Origin: Umezawaea endophytica
GTDB lineage: Bacteria; Actinomycetota; Actinomycetes; Mycobacteriales; Pseudonocardiaceae
Reading direction: 5' to 3'
DNA length: 64,000 nucleotides
Assembly: GCF_025061645.1 (NCBI RefSeq)
Contig: NZ_JANYMP010000028.1
Span: forward strand, 60,979-124,978
The position numbers were made by a program, and so were the translations under genes. A model generated the notes under the pieces. That model made no database searches, was not told where the DNA came from, and was given only the letters and a program-made list of their open reading frames with translations. Shown here one piece after another: positions 16,833 through 25,850 of the stretch (position 1 is its first letter; each line of letters starts with the position of its first letter).

Positions 16833-17363
16833 GTGACTGGTCTGGCAGCCGGCTGGGATCACGCGAGCTCCGCGCACGATCGAGCCGGCGATGCGGAACA
16901 CGATGTGGAACTGCTGCTCGCCTTCCTCAACACCCGTGACCTGGAACTCGGCACCGACGTGTTGGACGGCGCGGCCTCGTGGCGGGCCTGGGTCGCCGAA
17001 AGACGCCTGGGCCACGTGGACGACCTGGCGACGGTCCGTTCGGCCCGGATCGCGCTCCGCTCCGCCCTCGGTGAACGCGCCGCGGCGAAGCCGTTCTCCG
17101 GCACCGTCCGGATCGAGTTGAGCCAGGGCGTGCCGATGATCGCGACCACGGACGCGCTCGGCGCCGTGCTCGCGGCGGCCGCGCGGGTCGCGCTGCTGGG
17201 GTCGTGGGAACGGGTGAAGGTCTGCCAGGCGGAGACCTGCCAGGCCGCGTTCTTCGACCGCTCCCGCAACCGCTCGCGGACGTGGTGCTCGATGCAGGTG
17301 TGCGGGAACCGCGAGAAGGCCCGGCTCTGGCGCGAGCGCACCAGAGCCCTGAGCGCCTCCTAG
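16833..17363 (+). CDS. CGNR zinc-finger protein with ABATE domain
   Basis: A 176-aa putative stress-responsive regulator. The N-terminal half is the ABATE domain (DVELLLAFLNTRD...). The C-terminus carries a CGNR zinc finger with Cys pairs in VCQAETCQAAFFD and WCSMQVCGNREKARLWRER. The GTG at 16833 follows agtggagag. The family is widespread in actinobacteria and predicted to bind DNA. The gene diverges from the PadR operon. Confidence 0.88.
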   Translation: MTGLAAGWDHASSAHDRAGDAEHDVELLLAFLNTRDLELGTDVLDGAASWRAWVAERRLGHVDDLATVRSARIALRSALGERAAAKPFSGTVRIELSQGVPMIATTDALGAVLAAAARVALLGSWERVKVCQAETCQAAFFDRSRNRSRTWCSMQVCGNREKARLWRERTRALSAS

Positions 17364-17382
17364 CCTTTCGGGGCCGCCGCGC

Positions 17383-18639
17383 CTAGGTGACGAGCTGGCT
17401 GATGGTGTAGATCACCAGGCCCGCCAGCGCGCCCACGACGGTGCCGTTGATGCGGATGAACTGGAGGTCGCGGCCGACCTGCAACTCGATCTTGCGCGAG
17501 GTCTCCTCGGCGTCCCAGCGCTCGACCGTGTCGGTGATCAGCGTGGTGATCTCGGCCCGGTAGTTCGTCACGACGTACGCCGCGGCGCCCTCCAGCCAGC
17601 CGTCGACCTTCTCGCGCATGGCGTCGTCGTCCACCATCCGGTTCCCGAACGACAGCAGCCCTTCGCGCACGCGCCTGCGCAGCTCGCTCGACGGGTCCTC
17701 GGCGGCGTCGAGCAGCATCTTCTTCGCCGCGCCCCACGCGGAGCCGATGAAGTGCTGCACGTCCGGGTGCTCGACGAGCTGGTTCTTGACCGTCTCCGCC
17801 CGTTCCATCGTGACCGGGTCGTGCTGGAGGTCGTGCGAGAACTCGATCATGAACTGGTCGAGCGCCAGCCGCATCGGGTGGTTGAGGTCGGTCTTCACCG
17901 CCCACGCGAAGTTCAGCAGCTCGGTGTACGCCTTGTCGCCCAGCAGCGTGTCGACGAACTTCGGCGACCACGTCGGGGCCCGCTCGGACACGACCTGGAG
18001 GACCTTGTCGTGGTTGTTGTTCACCCAGTCGTACGTGCGGTCGATCACCAGGTCGACGAACTTGTGGTGCGCCCCGTCGGTCAGCACCTGCCCGAGCAGC
18101 TTGCCAAGCGGCGGCCCCCACGGCTTCTCCACCAGCCGCCGCACGATCCCCTGGTCGATCACCGCCTGCACGTCCTCGTCGCGCAGCACCGTCACGGCGC
18201 CCTTGACGATGTTCGACACCTCGGACGTCACGCGCTCGGCGTTCACCGGCTCGGACAGCCACGTCCCGACCCGGCGGCTGATGCCGATCCGCCGCAGCTT
18301 GTCGCGCACCACGTCCTCGGCCAGGAAGTTCGTGCCGACGAAGTCACCCAGCGCGCCGCCGAACATGTCCTTGCGGGTCGGGATGATCGCCGTGTGCGGG
18401 ATCGGCAGCCCAAGCGGCCGCCGGAACAGCGCCGTCACCGCGAACCAGTCGGCCAGCGCGCCGACCATGCCCGCTTCGGCGGCGGCCCGCACGTAGCTCC
18501 ACGCGTCCCCGTCGCCCTCCAGGAACAGCGCGACGAGGAACACCACCGTCGCCGCCACGAAGAAGCCGGTGGCGACCAGTTTCATCCTGCGCAGGTCTCG
18601 CCGCTTGACCTGGTCGGCTGCCGTCAGTTGCTCCACCAC
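17383..18639 (-). CDS. DUF445 family membrane protein
   Basis: A 418-aa protein. There is an N-terminal TM helix (LVATGFFVAATVVFLVALFL), the family-defining MVGALADWFAVTALFRRPLG and PIPHTAIIPTRKD (residues about 58-93), a long soluble helical region, and a C-terminal TM segment (INGTVVGALAGLVIYTISQL). DUF445 proteins are conserved envelope proteins of unknown biochemical role. The start is 26 nt from the divergent aminotransferase gene, so the promoters must overlap. Confidence 0.9.
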   Translation of the reverse strand: MVEQLTAADQVKRRDLRRMKLVATGFFVAATVVFLVALFLEGDGDAWSYVRAAAEAGMVGALADWFAVTALFRRPLGLPIPHTAIIPTRKDMFGGALGDFVGTNFLAEDVVRDKLRRIGISRRVGTWLSEPVNAERVTSEVSNIVKGAVTVLRDEDVQAVIDQGIVRRLVEKPWGPPLGKLLGQVLTDGAHHKFVDLVIDRTYDWVNNNHDKVLQVVSERAPTWSPKFVDTLLGDKAYTELLNFAWAVKTDLNHPMRLALDQFMIEFSHDLQHDPVTMERAETVKNQLVEHPDVQHFIGSAWGAAKKMLLDAAEDPSSELRRRVREGLLSFGNRMVDDDAMREKVDGWLEGAAAYVVTNYRAEITTLITDTVERWDAEETSRKIELQVGRDLQFIRINGTVVGALAGLVIYTISQLVT

Positions 18640-18665
18640 ACCATTGTCCGTGAAGATTCGACGTT

Positions 18666-19841
<1,176 letters not shown>

Positions 19842-20040
19842 CCCGTCCCGCCACCAGCCAGCCCACCACCGCCAGCGGCCGAACCCACGACCGCCCACCA
19901 CCGCCGCCAGCCCTACCCACCACCGACCAGCAGCCCCACCCACCGCTGCCCGACGACCGGACCCACCACCCACCGGCAGCCGGCCGCCCTCGAAGGACGG
20001 CACCCACACTCCCCCCGTCCCCCCGATCCGAAGCGCCCTC
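19842..20040. other. C-rich low-complexity intergenic stretch
   Basis: About 200 bp strongly biased to C on the + strand, with repeated CCCACCACCG and CCAGCC units. Open frames cross it but have Pro/Ser/Thr-only composition. I see no gene here. It leads into the palindrome at 20041. Confidence 0.6.
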
Positions 20041-20099
20041 ATCGTTGATCTTGGTTTGTCAAGGCATCTTTCCCGCCTTGACAAACCAAGATCAACGAT
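20041..20099. repeat. Perfect 24-bp inverted repeat (long hairpin)
   Basis: Arms 20041-20064 and 20076-20099 are exactly complementary (24 bp, beginning ATCGTTGATCTTGG), with an 11-nt loop CATCTTTCCCG. Its base composition is far less GC-rich than its flanks. It lies 200 bp after dapC and 101 bp before the sigma-factor gene. It could be a bidirectional terminator, a recombination or mobile-repeat footprint, or an operator. Confidence 0.85.
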
Positions 20100-20199
20100 C
20101 GAGACAATCAGCGAGCGGGGTGACGCCCCACCCACCCAAAACACCACACGATCGAGCGAGTATCGGAGCCAAACCGGACCACCGGCCTTCCAACCCGCC

Positions 20200-20748
20200 A
20201 TGCGCGACCTGACGAACGCCGAACTCGTGGCCCACGCCAAGCTCCACAGCGATCCCGCCTGGCAGGAGATAGTCCGCCGCCACCTCCCCCTCCTGTGGTC
20301 CACCGCGAGGTCGGCGGGCCTGCGGGAGGCGGACGCGGCGGACGTCTGCCAGTTCACCTGGCTGACGCTCGCCGAGAACCTCCACCGGATCCGCACGCCC
20401 GCCAAGCTCTCCGGCTGGCTCATCACCACCGCGCGGCACGAGGCCCTGCGGGTGCGGAAGGTTCGCGGCCGGGAACTCCCGGTCGACCTCTGGGGGCCGC
20501 CGGAACCGGACTTCCCCAGCCCGGAGGAACTGGTCCTCGCGGACGAGCGGGCGAGGCGGCTCTGGCGGGCGTTCGCCGGCCTCACCGACCAGTGCCGGGA
20601 CATCCTCCGGCTGGTCGCCTACGCCCCGGACCTCACCTACCAGGACGTCGCCGAGGCACTCGGCATGCCCGTCAACAACCTGGGCTCGACCCGCAGCCGC
20701 TGCCTGGCCGTCCTGCGCCGCCGAGTGGAAGCGGAGGCACGGGTGTGA
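20200..20748 (+). CDS. RNA polymerase sigma factor, ECF-like (sigma-70 family)
   Basis: A 182-aa sigma factor. Region 2 is at about residues 25-95 (LWSTARSAGLREADAADVCQ FTWL, LSGWLITTARHEALR) and region 4 at about 125-178 (LTDQCRDILRLVAYAPDLTY, VAEALGMPVNNLGSTRSRCL). No anti-sigma gene is adjacent. The downstream genes overlap head to tail (GTGA twice), so it is the first gene of an operon with a 142-aa protein and a CHAT protease. This genomic setting suggests it drives expression of the module. Confidence 0.88.
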   Translation: MRDLTNAELVAHAKLHSDPAWQEIVRRHLPLLWSTARSAGLREADAADVCQFTWLTLAENLHRIRTPAKLSGWLITTARHEALRVRKVRGRELPVDLWGPPEPDFPSPEELVLADERARRLWRAFAGLTDQCRDILRLVAYAPDLTYQDVAEALGMPVNNLGSTRSRCLAVLRRRVEAEARV

Positions 20749-21173
20749 CCGACGACCTGCTGGGCGACCTCAAGTCCCTCCTGGACCGGGTGGACCCGAC
20801 CCCGACCCGCCTGTCCGCGCCACCCGCGTTCCCGCCTCCCGGCGACCACGTCCCGCTCGACTGGTGCTCCGACTCCGCCGTGGCCACCCCGACGGGCATG
20901 CGCGGCGCCGGCACCTCCCGCTCCCTGCGCTTCACCAGCGACCACACCACCATCGACCTCCGCCTGGACACGGACCTCGGCGTCCGAGCCCTGGGCCTGG
21001 TGCACCCGCCCCGAGGCGGCTCCGTCCTCATCTCGTGGCCCGACGGCGGGTCCACCAGCGGCATCGACACCGTCGGCTGGTTCCGCGCCGATCCGCTGCC
21101 CGCCGGTCCGCTGCGCTTCGTCGTCCGCCAGCCCGGCCTGCCCGACCTGAGCACCGGCTGGTTCGTCCAGTGA
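20745..21173 (+). CDS. Uncharacterised protein between sigma factor and CHAT protease
   Basis: A 142-aa cytosolic protein, not recognised. The N-terminus is helical (DDLLGDLKSLLDRVDPTPTR), followed by a beta-rich region (SLRFTSDHTTIDLRLDTDLG, RALGLVHPPRGGSVLISWPD) that ends WFVQ. There are no Cys clusters, TM helices or signal peptide. Overlaps of 4 nt on both sides show strict co-translation with the sigma factor and CHAT genes. The N-terminal position where anti-sigma factors usually lie, and the beta-rich body, make an accessory or regulatory role likely, but this is inference. Confidence 0.75.
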   Translation: MTDDLLGDLKSLLDRVDPTPTRLSAPPAFPPPGDHVPLDWCSDSAVATPTGMRGAGTSRSLRFTSDHTTIDLRLDTDLGVRALGLVHPPRGGSVLISWPDGGSTSGIDTVGWFRADPLPAGPLRFVVRQPGLPDLSTGWFVQ

Positions 21174-23242
21174 CCCTGCACGCCGAGTGCCTGGAACAGG
21201 TGGAGCTGGGCCGTCTGCCCGCGGCGAGGAAACTGGCCCTGCGAGGTCTTCGGCAGGCCGCCGACGCCCGCGAGGGTGCCGGGTTCCGCCTGGTGCTGGC
21301 CTGGATCGAGCTGGACCGCGGCCGACCGGCGGCCAGCGCGGAGCACCTCGACGCGGCCGTCCCCCACCTGACCGGCAACGACCTGGCCCGAGCACGCTGC
21401 CTGCGCGGGCTGCACCTGTGCCAGACAGCGGACCCGCGCCTCGCGGCGGCCCACCTGACCGGGGTCGTCCGCGACCTGAAGCGGTACGGCGACGCCCGGT
21501 GGCTGGCCAACGCGCTGATCGGCCGGGGCATCGCCCGCGCCCACTCCCTCCGGCTCGCCGGCGCGGACGCCGACTTCACCTCCGCCCGAACCACCCTGCT
21601 GGGCATCGGCGAACCGGACCGGGCCGCGATGTGCCTGCACAACAGGGGTTTCGTGGCGAAACTCGCGGGTGACCTCCCCACCGCGCTCCGGCACTACGAG
21701 CAGGCGGCCCAGGACGGCCTCGCGACGACGCGGCGTCCGGAAGCACTGGTCGACCGCGCCGAAGCGCTGCTGGCCGCGGGTCTCGTGCGCGAGGCGAGGA
21801 CCGTCCTCGCCCCGGCGATCACCCTGCTCGACCGCTGCGACCGGGGTTCACGCCTGCCGGACGCCGTCCTGCTGGCGGCCCGGTGCGCGTTGGCGGACAA
21901 CGACTTCCACCAGGCGCGGGCGCTCGCCGACCGGGTGCCCGGCTGCGCCGCCAGAGCGGTGTCCCTGCGCGCGCGGCTGGCGACCGGCGAACACCCGGCG
22001 GTCCGCCGCACGGCCGCCGAGTGCGACCGCCGGGGCGCGCACGAGGACGCCGCCGAACTCCGCCTGGCGGCGGGCGTCCCGCTCGACGTCCGCCGCGGCA
22101 CGTCCCGCTTGAGGGCGCTCGGCGCGCTCGACACCGCCCGGCGCGCCACCACCCGCCGCCGGGCCGCGGCGGCGTGCCGGGCGGGCCTGGCCCTGTCCGA
22201 CCCCACGACCTGGCCGGGCACCGAGCTGCGGGGCATCGCGCTCGGCCACGCACTCGCCAACGGCGACGCCAGGTCGGTGCTGCGCTGGTCGCGGACGGCC
22301 GTCCCCGGTGCGGCTCCCGCGTCCGCGCGGTCCGCCGAACTCCGCCTGGCCCGCGCCGGGGACGACCACCGGCGGGTGGTGGCCCTGGAGCGCGAGATCC
22401 GCCGCCTGGCGGTGGCCACCCGCCCGACGCCGCCCGCCCCCACCTCGGCGACGACCCGGCTCGCGTTCGTCCGGCACGGCGGTGACCTGCACGCCGTCAC
22501 GGCCGTCGCCAACCGCTTCCGCCTGCACCGGGTCAGCCCGCTGGACGACCACGTCGACGCGCTCCGCCTGGCCGTGGAAGCCGACCGCCCGGCCGCCGTC
22601 GCGCACGCCGCCGGAGCGCTGGAGGCCCTGCTGCCCCCGACCGGCGACGGCCCGATCACCATCACCGGTTCACCTCCCGGTCTGCCCTGGGCGGCCCTGC
22701 CGTCCTACCGCGGCCGCGCGATCTCCCTCGACGGCGCGGTTCCGCCGAACCCGAGGCCGCCGCGCGGCGGCGCGTGGATCGCGGGCCCGGCGCTGGTCCA
22801 CGCGACCCGCGAGGTGGCCGCCCTCCACCGCCTCCACGGCGGCGTGATCCGGACCGGTCGTTCGGCCACTGTGGACGGCGCGCTGCGGGCGATGGACGGG
22901 ACGGACGTCGTCCACGTCGCCGCGCACGGCCGGTCCCGCGGCCTGTTCTCCGCACTGCAACTGGCGGACGGCGAATTGCACGAGCACGACCTGGGTCGGC
23001 TGCGCCGCCCCCCGCGGATCGTCGTCCTGTCCGCCTGCGACTCCGGGCTGGCCGCCGCGTTCCTGCGCCACGGCGCCGAAGCCGTCATCGCCTGCGCGCT
23101 CGCCGTCCCGGACGACCGCACGCCCGCGCTCATGGCGACCGTCCACGCCGGACTGCGCACCGGGCTGGACGCGGCGGGCGCGCTCGCCAGGGCCCAGGTC
23201 GCCCACGACGACCGGGCCTTCACCTGCTTCGGATCGGGCTGA
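21170..23242 (+). CDS. TPR-containing CHAT-domain (caspase-like) protease
   Basis: A 690-aa protein. Residues about 1-420 are tetratricopeptide-like helical repeats (for example LHNRGFVAKLAGDLPTALRH). Residues about 520-690 form a CHAT domain, a clan CD cysteine protease. The catalytic dyad is intact: His586 in VVHVAAHG and Cys623 in VLSACDSG. CHAT proteases such as those paired with gasdermins or with Csx29 are activated by partners and cleave effector or regulatory proteins. The GTG start overlaps the upstream stop. The 3' end overlaps the convergent subtilase gene by 23 bp. Confidence 0.9.
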   Translation: MTLHAECLEQVELGRLPAARKLALRGLRQAADAREGAGFRLVLAWIELDRGRPAASAEHLDAAVPHLTGNDLARARCLRGLHLCQTADPRLAAAHLTGVVRDLKRYGDARWLANALIGRGIARAHSLRLAGADADFTSARTTLLGIGEPDRAAMCLHNRGFVAKLAGDLPTALRHYEQAAQDGLATTRRPEALVDRAEALLAAGLVREARTVLAPAITLLDRCDRGSRLPDAVLLAARCALADNDFHQARALADRVPGCAARAVSLRARLATGEHPAVRRTAAECDRRGAHEDAAELRLAAGVPLDVRRGTSRLRALGALDTARRATTRRRAAAACRAGLALSDPTTWPGTELRGIALGHALANGDARSVLRWSRTAVPGAAPASARSAELRLARAGDDHRRVVALEREIRRLAVATRPTPPAPTSATTRLAFVRHGGDLHAVTAVANRFRLHRVSPLDDHVDALRLAVEADRPAAVAHAAGALEALLPPTGDGPITITGSPPGLPWAALPSYRGRAISLDGAVPPNPRPPRGGAWIAGPALVHATREVAALHRLHGGVIRTGRSATVDGALRAMDGTDVVHVAAHGRSRGLFSALQLADGELHEHDLGRLRRPPRIVVLSACDSGLAAAFLRHGAEAVIACALAVPDDRTPALMATVHAGLRTGLDAAGALARAQVAHDDRAFTCFGSG

Positions 23243-24362
23243 ACTCCGCTGCGGCCTCGTCGCGGGCCTGCCGCGGGGTCCGCCCCTCGCGGACGAGGTG
23301 CGCCACGCGGGCCGCGACCCGCGGCGCGGCGAAGGACGTGCCGCTCCACCGCGCGTACCCGTACTCCCGGCTCTCCGTTCCCACGGGCGCTCCGAGCGAC
23401 GGCACCAGCCGCACGTGGCTGCTGACCACGTCCACCCCTGGCGCGACGGCGTCGACCCACGGCCCGTGGTTGGAGAAGGAGGCGTCCGCCCCCACGGCGA
23501 GCACCTCCGGCAGCGCCGCGGGCCACAGCGGTCGGGAGGTGCCGCCGTTGCCCGCGGCGGCCACCACGGCGGCGTCGGGGAACGCGCTGATCTCGCTGCG
23601 CAGCAGCGGCGGGCAGCGGTCGTCGACGGTGTGGCAGCCCGCCGTGAGCACGACGACGTGCAGGCGTTCCCCGTGCTCAGCGGCCTGCGCGCGGATCCGC
23701 CGGAGCCCGGTGGCGACGGTGACGTCGTCGCTCAGGCCCAGCGACGAGAGCACGCGGTGGTGGCGGATGACGACACCGGGCGCGTGCTGGAGGAGCACCC
23801 CCGCGACGAACGTGCCGTGGCCCGCCTGGCGGTCCTGGCCCGCGCGCCCGTCGGCGTCGAGCACCTCCGGCGAGTGGCCCCACTCGGCGAACCAGCGCCT
23901 GCCCGCGAACCACGGGTGCGGGTCGAGACCGGTGTCGAGGACGGCGGCGGTGACGTCCCAGCGCTCGCGGCGCGGCGGCTCCGGCGGCTCGGCGCCGGTC
24001 GGCACGGGCCGAGCCGTGCCGATCATGATCGGGCTCCCGACGTGCACGTTGTTGGGCGCGTAGCCGTGGTCCTGCGCGATCCGGACGCACTGGCCGCGCT
24101 CGTCCGGACGCAGCCTGATCCGGGCCACCCCCAGGTCACGGGGCTCGTCGACCCGGTCGATCCAGCGGCCGAGCCGGTCCACCGCGCGTGGCAGTTCGTC
24201 CGGGAAGACCAGTAGTTCGCCCGAACGGACCAAGCACTCGGCGGGGCCGCCGCTGTCGTGCAGGACGAGGTCGGGACGTTCGGACCGCCACCCGCCGACC
24301 AGTTCCGCGAGTGAGGTGACCTGCGCACTTCCGTCGAGTTCGGGGTCCACGGTGGACACCAT
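23220..24362 (-). CDS. Cytoplasmic S8 (subtilisin-like) serine peptidase with N-terminal extension
   Basis: A 380-aa subtilase. The catalytic triad is Asp143 (VLDTGLDP), His182 (GHGTFVAG) and Ser343 (WSGTSFAAP), with oxyanion Asn272 (AAGNGG). It has no signal peptide or TM segment, so it probably acts inside the cell. This is unusual for actinobacterial subtilases, which are mostly mycosins or secreted. The first 135 residues are an unrecognised domain. The ATG at 24362 was chosen from the antisense-free composition; GTG at 24359 is an alternative. Convergent with the CHAT gene and divergent from a secreted protein gene. Confidence 0.88.
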   Translation of the reverse strand: MVSTVDPELDGSAQVTSLAELVGGWRSERPDLVLHDSGGPAECLVRSGELLVFPDELPRAVDRLGRWIDRVDEPRDLGVARIRLRPDERGQCVRIAQDHGYAPNNVHVGSPIMIGTARPVPTGAEPPEPPRRERWDVTAAVLDTGLDPHPWFAGRRWFAEWGHSPEVLDADGRAGQDRQAGHGTFVAGVLLQHAPGVVIRHHRVLSSLGLSDDVTVATGLRRIRAQAAEHGERLHVVVLTAGCHTVDDRCPPLLRSEISAFPDAAVVAAAGNGGTSRPLWPAALPEVLAVGADASFSNHGPWVDAVAPGVDVVSSHVRLVPSLGAPVGTESREYGYARWSGTSFAAPRVAARVAHLVREGRTPRQARDEAAAEFSPIRSR

Positions 24363-24575
24363 CGCCGATGGCGGGACCGTCCACAGCGGACAGGGGGAGT
24401 CATCACCCGAACTCGTGAAGAGCGACGGAAAGTGTTCACCCGGCTCAGCGACTACCCGGACAGCCGCACCGCGCCGCCCTTCCGAGTGGTTCCGCCCGTC
24501 AACCTTCGAAAACGGCGTCACCAGTGCTAGACATAGCACAGTGTCAGCCCCGAAAACCGGTTGTGGTTCGCGGTG

Positions 24576-25469
24576 ACCCGGACGGTGGTGATTTCCGTGG
24601 CAGGAGCAGATGCGGTGCGCGGCACCGGGTCTCTGCTGGTGCGGGCGCTCGCCGTCGGCGGGCTCACGGCCGCCGCCTGGTTCTTCGGCGGCGCCGTCGC
24701 GTCCGCGACCCCGGCCGACGCGCTGCCGGACGCCGCGAGCATCTCCGAGTTCGTGCACGCCACCATCTCCGAGCACCGCGAGTCCCTTGAGGACGCGCGG
24801 CCGGAGGTGCCCGTGATCCGCGAGCAGTGGACCACGGCGCTCAGCACGGCACCCGTCGCCCTCGACTTCCTCGACCCCACCCGCGTTCCCGCGGAGGTCG
24901 AGGAGGAGTTCCTCGACGTGCCGTGGCCGCAGGAGGACGCCGAGTTCGGCGAGGCCGCCTCACCCGTGTACTCGGGCGGCGTCGTCAACAGCGGCACCCA
25001 ACGCTCGGGCACGGTCTCGAACACGATGCCCGAGGAGCTGTACACGGCGAAGGTGACCGCCAAGGCGGCCGCGAAGCTCGCCGCCGCTCCCGCCCCCGCG
25101 CCGGTCGAAGTGGCCGTTCCCGCGGTGGAGGAAGTGGCCGTGGCGGTCGTCGACGCCCCGAGGTGGGGCGTCGAGGCGATCACCACGTCCGCCCCGGTGG
25201 TCGAGGCCGACACCCCCGCGGCCAGCGGCCTCGAGTGGGAGGTGCCGCGGCCCGCCGCGCCCGTCCCCACGCCGCAGCCCGCCCAGTCCCCGACCGCGCC
25301 CTCCGCGTCGTCCAACTCGCACGACAACTCCGGTGGCGCCCGTGGTGGCCTCGCCGTGACGACCGCCCAGTCCTCGCCGCACCAGCCGTCCGTGTGGACG
25401 GCCGCGCGGCGCGACGACGGGCGAACGCCCGGCAGTGTCCAGGGCCTGCCGAGTTCCTCACCAGACTGA
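24576..25469 (+). CDS. Secreted protein of unknown function, Ala/Pro/Val-rich
   Basis: About 297 aa, not recognised. A Sec-type signal peptide (LLVRALAVGGLTAAAWFFGG AVASA, about residues 21-45) precedes an acidic region and a long low-complexity Ala/Pro/Val tail (AAPAPAPVEVAVPAVEEVAV). No catalytic motif or LPXTG is visible. Starts at 24561, 24576, 24588 and 24597 are all possible; none has a strong ribosome site. It diverges from the S8 gene across a 213-bp intergenic region, so the two may share control. Confidence 0.6.
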   Translation, partial: TRTVVISVAGADAVRGTGSLLVRALAVGGLTAAAWFFGGAVASATPADALPDAASISEFVHATISEHRESLEDARPEVPVIREQWTTALSTAPVALDFLDPTRVPAEVEEEFLDVPWPQEDAEFGEAASPVYSGGVVNSGTQRSGTVSNTMPEELYTAKVTAKAAAKLAAAPAPAPVEVAVPAVEEVAVAVVDAPRWGVEAITTSAPVVEADTPAASGLEWEVPRPAAPVPTPQPAQSPTAPSASSNSHDNSGGARGGLAVTTAQSSPHQPSVWTAARRDDGRTPGSVQGLPSSSPD

Positions 25470-25691
25470 CCAGGGCACGACTGTGCCCTGACCATGCCCG
25501 TTGACCGGCGTTCTACCCGGTCCCGTGGCCGTACTCCTCCTCCAGCCGCACCCAGGTTGTGCGTGTCCTCGGCGTTCGCGCCGCAGCGACCGCACGCCCG
25601 CCCAGGCTTCCCGACCTGCCGACCGCGCCCCAGCAGGTCGGGTTGGCCCAGGTGCCGCACTGCCCCGCGACACCAGGGCCTCACCCCGGAA

Positions 25692-25734
25692 CCTGCGGCA
25701 GGGGACGTTCCGCCCCGAACGTCCCCGCCGCAGG
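25692..25734. terminator. Long hairpin after the secreted-protein gene
   Basis: Stem CCTGCGGC-(A)-GGGGACGTTC pairs with GAACGTCCCC-G-CCGCAGG, about 18 bp with a single bulge and a 6-nt loop. It sits between convergent genes in the 380-bp gap 25470-25850. That gap contains no convincing gene on either strand. Confidence 0.65.
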
Positions 25735-25808
25735 TCCACGGGAACTGCCACCGACATCCCGGCACATCGAGGGGCTGTGCCGGAACGATCGGCAGGCAGG
25801 CGCCGGTC

Positions 25809-25836
25809 GGTCCCCGCCGCGAACGCGGCGGGGACC
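25809..25836 (-). terminator. Hairpin downstream of the MocR gene
   Basis: Perfect 13-bp arms GGTCCCCGCCGCG/CGCGGCGGGGACC separated by 2 nt, 15 nt beyond the minus-strand stop. It is a probable terminator for the MocR transcript. Confidence 0.7.
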
Positions 25837-25850
25837 TCGACCCCCTGACC

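Noticed and set aside
25501..25848. 115-codon gene between the secreted protein and MocR
   Set aside because: Arg/Pro-rich shadow composition and it overlaps two strong terminator hairpins.
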